Assembly: GCA_029817715.1 (NCBI GenBank)
Contig: JARUPY010000537.1
Coordinates: 1,736,001 to 1,800,000 of the forward strand
DNA length: 64,000 nt
Reading direction: 5' to 3'
Origin: Melastoma dodecandrum
Taxonomy: Eukaryota > Streptophyta > Magnoliopsida > Myrtales > Melastomataceae
The notes under the pieces were generated by a model that had not been told where the DNA came from, did no database searches, and saw only the letters and a list, made by a program, of their open reading frames with translations. The position numbers were made by a program, and so were the translations under genes. Within the stretch, counting starts at the first letter, position 1. Each line of letters begins with the position of its first letter. Shown piece by piece: positions 57,366 to 64,000 of the stretch.

Positions 57366-59487
57366 GGGTTTTGAAACACAGAGGACATTTAATATTCTAA
57401 TAACCCTTACAACAAATGAGCGGGAAAAGAGATCTTGCTTGATAAGTTTTGTCTACAGTACAGTGTTAAAACGTGACAGAAAATCTTGGGTTTTTGTATT
57501 AATGACTGAATGACAAGGATCTTTATGGAAAAACGAACATAAAGTTCCCCATATTATGTTTAGCAAGGGAGCTTAATGTCGACACATGAATTTTGGGCTT
57601 CGTTCGTAATGGGTCTAAGAGGTAAGACTCGGGAAAAACATTACTTGAGGATCTCGGGCATGAGCCCAAGATTAATGTCACTCGAGAAATACTTCTCAAG
57701 TAGCTTACAAAAAAACCAGACAGAGCTCGAGACTCGGACAGTCTGCCATTACTCGAGAATCTGTAATATCTCGAGTAGACTTACACCAAAAAGCATCTAG
57801 TAACGTCAATGGAATGGGACACGTGGCAGCTTAGAGAAATCCATTGAGACATGACGTGCATGATTCATTTAAAATAGGGATCCGATTATGCACATGATCT
57901 AGGGACATTATGTTCAAGCTAAATAACCGTAACTACAAGATTATGGAAATATACAAGATAGAAGGAACGATGAGAAAGACACGATCAAACACACAAACCC
58001 ATAATTTGTCTAAGTTTGTCTATAGCCTTTGTTCTCCCTACAACATCTTAAAAGCATCCTGAACCAGCGTCCTGAAACCACCATCACTGATCCATTAAGG
58101 TAGATTCTATTAAAGGGATATTCCGTAGCCGCCGTTCAACCGTCGTCGTTTGTTTGGAGCATCCGTTGTCGTTTTAAAGTCCCTTTTGTTGTATTTTCGT
58201 TCACGTCATGTCTGTAAGTAGTGTAGAATCTTGAACTTTGTAATTCAGCACTGTTTTATAAATTCAAGTATTAATTTTCTGTTACGTTTACTTTCTTTTA
58301 CTTTACGGCGACCACAAATCACTGTAAAATTCGACTTGACCTCGTATGATTTAAATATCATTTCATCTGTACATTCTTTAATATAATAATGCTTTATTCC
58401 ACCTTTTTTAATTGAATATTAATTATTTGGTGAATTAATCAAATAACTATTTTTTATGCATACTTACATACATATTCAAACAATAGTTATTTTTAGCATT
58501 TTAGTTATTTCAACGATCGTCATATGATTGTTTAATAAATCTTCAATTTGAAATTTCTCTAATGATTCTCGTTTTCTCATGATCACTAGAATATATTATT
58601 TATATCATTTTCTCGTTTATTTTGTAAAATCGAGCGAGGAATCTGATGTAATCCGCCAGACAATCTCTCAAGGCGGAGCACATGGTTGGAGGCACATGAG
58701 CACGGTGGAAAGCTTCACTGGAGCGGTCTAACTCACGACGCCTTTGCAGATAAAATGCTATCCTCGGGGGGCCTAAGATATATGAGGAAGTATGCGGGCC
58801 TCTCGATTTATTTATTTATTTTTTCATACCGTGGGCTCAAGTACATAGGCTAACCATAACTCATTCTCCGCCTACTTTGATCTAAATACATGTCTTACTT
58901 TATTGTCGCATGCTATTTGCTAATCGACAAATATGAGTTTGGGCCTAAAAGTTTGAATCGGGCCAATGCCCGAAAAACAAACACACAAGTCTGGACTGAT
59001 GTTTGGATCCGGTTCAATGCCCCTTAATCAGAAACAAACTTTTATAAAGCATTCGCATGTTTGCCTCAATTAGAATTATTACTTATAAAATAAATGTTGT
59101 AAGATTTTTCCACGGTATTGTTTTGTAAAGTATACAACTACACACCACACTTCATACTTTACAATATAAAAGCCTCTATGCTTTTACGATCCTAATCGAT
59201 TTGTATGAAATGGCTTGTAAGATTTTACGAAGCTCATCCAATTAGTGTGAAATGCTTTCATACTTCACGAATCAATACGTCACTTTTTCATACTCACGGT
59301 AGCTATGGTACGAGTGAGTTTACCCGTGTCTGACAATTTATCTCGCTGCCGGCAATGTGAACCAAAGTTGAGCGAAAGGCCCTCCTCTCATACCATTTCG
59401 TTGTCGATGCATGTCCGGCAATCAATCAATACATAAGAAAGGACGAACCAAGACTTCTCACATATTTGGGTTTTGGGATGACGGCCG
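57366..59487 (+). repeat. Segmental duplication, block 2 left part
   Basis: Collinear with 37840-39867. It contains a third LTR-like repeat (57577 onward) and part of the element interior, followed by the same AT-rich DNA. No gene. Confidence 0.85.
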
Positions 59488-60007
59488 TCTGTTTCAATCC
59501 AAAATTTTAATGACCAACGACTTTAATTTTCCACTTGTCAATATTCGTCTATTCTTACTTGATGAATTGAATTATCTCTGTCTAATTTCAATGCACATAT
59601 TTTTCAAGACTATATGACTTCTTAGAAAATCATGCCTCTTAATCTTAAATTAGAATGAATCAACACCATCAAGTATGATTCGGGATTGCATGACGAAGAA
59701 CTACCCAAGAACCAATCCTATGATATAAATAATAAAAAAACCGGTAACGCCAGATTGATAATTACTAAAATTTAGAAAAAAAAATCGTGCATTCAATTTC
59801 AAGCCCTTCTGAATATCTCGATTGTAATTTCAAAATCTCCGTAGTCAGATTTTTTTTTTTTTTGTAAAATGGAGTGCAACTATATCATCAAATTATTATA
59901 TAATAGAAGGACATCATTTTTTTTTAATCGAGTGAAGTAATATGATTTGTAAATCTAGAGAGATATAGCAATAATCCGGAATTTATATAAAATTTTTATC
60001 TAGATTG
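59488..60007. other. Block-2-specific ~520 bp
   Basis: Lies where block 1 has the retrotransposon fragment at 39868-42225. AT-rich, no gene. Probably ancestral sequence replaced in block 1, or an independent insertion here. Confidence 0.45.
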
Positions 60008-63000
60008 GTGGTCCAATCTTATATATATGCTAGAGAATAAGGAAAAATGAAATGTATTTTTTAAGTTATAGAAGACCATGACTACCTTTTATTATACAAA
60101 TGTTTTTTTAACTATGCTTACTGTTATTCTTTTTTGTTTTTCTTAAAATGACAATAACAACAAATAGTCTTAACAACAATAAATTATTATCTATGCATAT
60201 AATAGAGACATATTAATGAACATTATATTCTTGATTTTTCGCGACATATTTAACTATTCAGATTTATTTATACGCATAAATATATTATTATTAATTATGA
60301 AAGTCATATTATATTGTCGTATCACGTGGGGTTCACTTGATAATAATTTGGTTTTTATGGTCCAGGAATGAATCACATCGATTCGATTCTAATATTTCCC
60401 GAAATTCTAACATTTTTTTGGTCGCAACAAAAGAAAGCCATTGGTGACTCCATCGGGGAGAACAACAGGTATCGGGAGCAGCATTTGCATGTCAAATTCT
60501 GCCCGCTTCTCCGTTGGAAGATTACAAAAAATAAATTAGATGTAGAATTTACGTTGTCAGATTAAAGCGCGATCCATTAATGGATGAAGGAGAATATATC
60601 ACTATGATTAAAGAAGTTACAACTTTAAGTTGAGACCATCTCTAACATCATCAACCCAGTTGACTACAAGAGTCTGCTTTCATCGTTGAAAATAAACTTG
60701 AAAGGGTTTTTTTATGATTTTCCAACACAGTTTTCTTTACCGATACTCGACACACGAGACTTCTCTGAATACATAGAAGGTATGGTTTGAAAAATAGGTG
60801 TGCGAAGAGGAGAAGAGAGTTGATGTCACAGTGTATGTTGGTTGCTCATCAACCTGCATCATCATGGTGAGTGTTACATGCCTGAGGGCGTGGATGGTGA
60901 AGGCATGACTCGTGGTTGGCTCCATGAGCAACGTTCATGAGGGAGGCACGAACAGACATATGGTTCATGTAAGGGTGTGGCTGTGAGGAGGCACGGGCTG
61001 TCTAAGGTCATAGACGCGGTGCTACGTGAAGAGACGCTATGAAAGGTCGTGTTCCTTGAGTTGGCGTCCTTGGAAGGTTATGTCTATTGTGAAGGGGAGT
61101 CCCTCATCAAAAGGGGGCAACCCCAGGAGCGGTTCAAGGCGGTTATGTTAGGTGCCCCTTGAGCCAACATGCCTCTACATTGTAATGTATAGTGAAAAGC
61201 CACGATCCCAATAAGAGGGCTTGTAAAGGGGCGTACGCAGATAACTTGTATTCGGGAATTTTAGTGAAACACAAAGGGTATCTTTCATTTAAAACACTTG
61301 TGTGCTTCTGTTGTGCGTGGGTTGATCATGCTCGTGGGCGATTATTGAATGTGATGGCGAGGTTATTCACTAGAGCTAATTCAGGAAGTGTTACTAGTTG
61401 CGTCTTGTCATAGTAATCAGTTCCTTGTGTCATGAGGTTTTGGTTTCATGCTGCTGCAGCTGAATTCGAGTCTCTGTAGACCTTTCGTCTGAAGGTTGGT
61501 AAACTTCTTATGGCTAGAAGAAGATGGCGTTCAAACGTGGAGGTGGATTTGTTTATCTCAACCGGCATTGCAAACCCTTGTAAGAAGTTTCCCGATCCCA
61601 AGTATTTTGCACTTCCTGAAGGGTGATCCTGATAAATGTCTTGACGTTATGAATCTTAAAACTGTCAAGAATCGTCTTGTCTCTGTAAATTCCCGATCGT
61701 GGTGAATTGAAAAAATGTAAGCGTCAGATTTTCGTCGACATTCGTCGTGTTTCTTTCCTTTGTAATCCCGCAGCGGCGACAGTCAACCCGGTAATCCCAG
61801 GAATGTTGAGGCGAATGCTCTGTTGATCGGATAACATGGGGAACGATTGATCCCGGTCCTCTCTTACGAGGGAAAGGTCCAGTTAAAGCTATAATGCCCA
61901 CACCAGATATGGACCCACCCACGATGTTCTGAATACAGACTGAGTCCTGACATGGTATTATCCAACACTAGGGTGAGTATCAGAATTAATTTCGAAAGTA
62001 AATCTGTACCTATACACTTTAATCACATGAGAAGTTCTATCTGATTCCTCCAAATGGACCGCACTTTAATGGTAATTCTACTCTCAATGGCATCGTCGGG
62101 CTCAGAAGTGAATAGATTTGATCGTGATATGAAAGTTGTTGCAACCTTTTTTTATGTCATAGATTCGAAAACATCTTACAATATGTTTTTAGTTTAGGAC
62201 GGCCGTGAATTCATGAATATGGAATTATTGCATCTCCTCTTCATCAACATTTTATATTTGTAAACGATGGAGCGATAAACCACGGATGGGGCATATGCTA
62301 AACATTTCACCAAAAGCATAATCTTATTTAGCCGACCTAAGTTTCATTTAGATAAATCCTTCAATGTCGAAGAGCAAGTCGCGAAGATTGAACTTTTGAA
62401 ACCAATTAATTCTAAAGAGAATTGCACCACTTGTTTGCAAGTAAAGTATTGAGAAAGTTCATCCACTTGGAAATGAAGAAATGAATATTTGGACTAGAGA
62501 CAAGCAATCATTGACTTTGTTGACCATAGAAAAATTGCTTAATGATCTCAAACGAAGAGTATATATTATTAGGTGAAGAACTCCTCGGTTTGTATACTTT
62601 AAAAATACTTTGAATCATGGATAATTCAAAGGAATATTTTGCGGTCACATATTTGAGCATCCTTGTTATTTGAAGCATGATACATTCAGATATCTTGGCT
62701 GTGACTGACTACTTTTCTGTTACGTCGCTTTCGATAAGTAAAAAAAAAATAATAGTTACCTTCATTAGAAATAATATCATTTATCGATACGACTTTTGTC
62801 ACTATGTTATTATTGATAATCGTCTGAACTACTTCAGTCCAGTAATGGTAAGTTTTGTGAACAATTTCGGCCTCGGACAACATGATTCTTCCATGTACAA
62901 TGATGCTGTAAATAGGGTCGGCAAAAACATTCAGTAAGATGTTACGCAATCATTTAAAGAAAGTAGTGGGAAAGACTAAAAAAAAAAAAGATTAGCATAG

Positions 63001-64000
63001 ATGCGTCCAGAAAGCTTTGGGAAATTATCGTGCCACATATAGAACCACAACTCAAATGATGTAATATTTATTAGTGTGTGGAGTAGAAGGGTAATGCTAC
63101 TTGAACAACATATACCTTTGTTATAAATAGCTATACATGTAGGCTAAGTCAAGAAGATAATGTTTGTTTGCGTATAAAGGAGTTTCAAGATTTGAATTGA
63201 AAAAAGGTCTTGAAGCAAGCACAACAATAAATTGAATGTTATCGAGCAAGAATGTCAAGATCGTTCAATAAGAAGGTTCATCGTCATTCCTTTTATTGGA
63301 TCGTTTTTGTACATTAAGAGGGGGGTCAATTAGTGTTTATAACTTTTTTTGCCCTTTCTCAGCGTATGCGAAAGCGTACTGTGTCACAACGAAACGTTAC
63401 TCAGACATGAGGTCGGCTCGCTTTAAACGTTATGATTTTGATCGTAAGATACTATTATGGATGTAAGCACGATCGTAAGGGATACAGTTGTTTTATAGCA
63501 GTTCGGCCTTAATCGATCTACGTCCACTTTTCACCGTAGATGTGATTCCACTATATAAATATAATGGTGCAAATGAACCTTTTGCACTAGGCTTTTGGTT
63601 TCTCAACAAGTAAGATTTAAAATCTTTTACAAGAGGAGATCACTCATGTGCAACGATAAGCTCCTCACACAATGGATGTCTTCTCGTTTCCAGCATAATG
63701 ATGTTCACGCTCTGCAATTGATTGCTCAAAGGATTTTCAGAAAGCACGTTGTCGCTTAGACGTAAGCCTGTCTATCAAACACAAGGGCAATGTTATGTTA
63801 TAGTATAAATCCTTACAAATAATTCCTTACAGTGAAGAAAGACTTCACAAGGAGTAACCCATTTCTGATTCACAGTTGTGGAATGCTTCAGCAATTGAAA
63901 GCTCAACAGAAGATTTCCACACAGTTTTTGTCTCTTCTCAAGATGAGCCTGTAAGCACTAAAGAGACAGCCACAAAGGCAATCACTTAGAACAAAAAAGA
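60008..64000 (+). repeat. Segmental duplication, block 2 right part (runs off the window)
   Basis: Collinear with 42226-46280, differing by scattered substitutions and small indels. It includes the third NLR 3'-end remnant. No intact gene. The duplication's right end lies beyond the window. Confidence 0.85.
61365..61980 (+). pseudogene. NLR 3'-end remnant, copy 3
   Basis: Same content as 43559-44210, with few differences: altered last codons of the TIR-NB-LRR gene followed by its downstream region. It was copied as part of the segmental duplication. Confidence 0.8.

Overview
The window is nuclear DNA from a flowering plant, almost certainly a woody eudicot. The evidence is interrupted genes with GT-AG introns, a chloroplast-targeted pyruvate dehydrogenase subunit, TIR-class NLR immune receptors (absent from grasses), LRR receptor kinases and proteins, an AT-rich background, and plant LTR retrotransposons, Mutator-like elements and endogenous caulimovirids. 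The style of the TIR-NLR proteins makes me lean towards Myrtales, but this is a weak inference. Nothing bacterial, and no tRNA, rRNA or CRISPR, was seen.

Layout. 1-1.5 kb: the 5' part of a plastid pyruvate dehydrogenase E1-alpha gene (minus strand) that runs off the left edge. 1.7-10 kb: accessory DNA with a decayed Ty3/gypsy gag region, a decayed LRR receptor-like-protein pseudogene, an exact-TSD Mutator-like element (8093-9062) and a copia tail. 10.0-15.4 kb: a six-exon minus-strand NLR gene whose exons join in frame into TIR-NB-LRR-NB-LRR (1545 aa by my splice model); its second NB-ARC has lost its key nucleotide-binding residues. 15.7-30.1 kb: two endogenous pararetrovirus (Caulimoviridae) copies placed head to head, one near genome length (minus strand) and one internally deleted (plus strand), separated and flanked by a ~1 kb dispersed repeat and by AGTAA/TTACT-rich foldback elements. 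31.2-32.5 kb: a symmetric foldback element with 657-bp arms and a 15-bp loop. 32.7-35.7 kb: a second TIR-NLR gene, plus strand, four exons, 898 aa. 35.7-52.8 kb: no intact gene, but LTR elements, a minisatellite-bearing LTR, and the first copy of a large segmental duplication (about 37.84-46.28 kb) repeated at about 57.37-64.0 kb. 52.9-56.3 kb: an LRR receptor-like kinase of the MIK2-like type with two separate frame lesions. 56.3-64 kb: the second duplication copy, which runs off the right edge.

How it fits together. Apart from the housekeeping PDH gene, the window reads as an immune-receptor neighbourhood (two TIR-NLRs, one RLK, one RLP remnant, and 3'-end remnants of further NLR copies) that has been expanded and broken by transposition, pararetrovirus integration and segmental duplication. 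The two most unusual items are the TIR-NB-LRR-NB-LRR gene with a dead-looking second NB-ARC, and the combination of head-to-head viral copies with near-perfect foldback elements beside the NLRs, an arrangement able to form double-stranded RNA. Exon coordinates are my own reading of splice signals and frame and have not been tested against transcripts.
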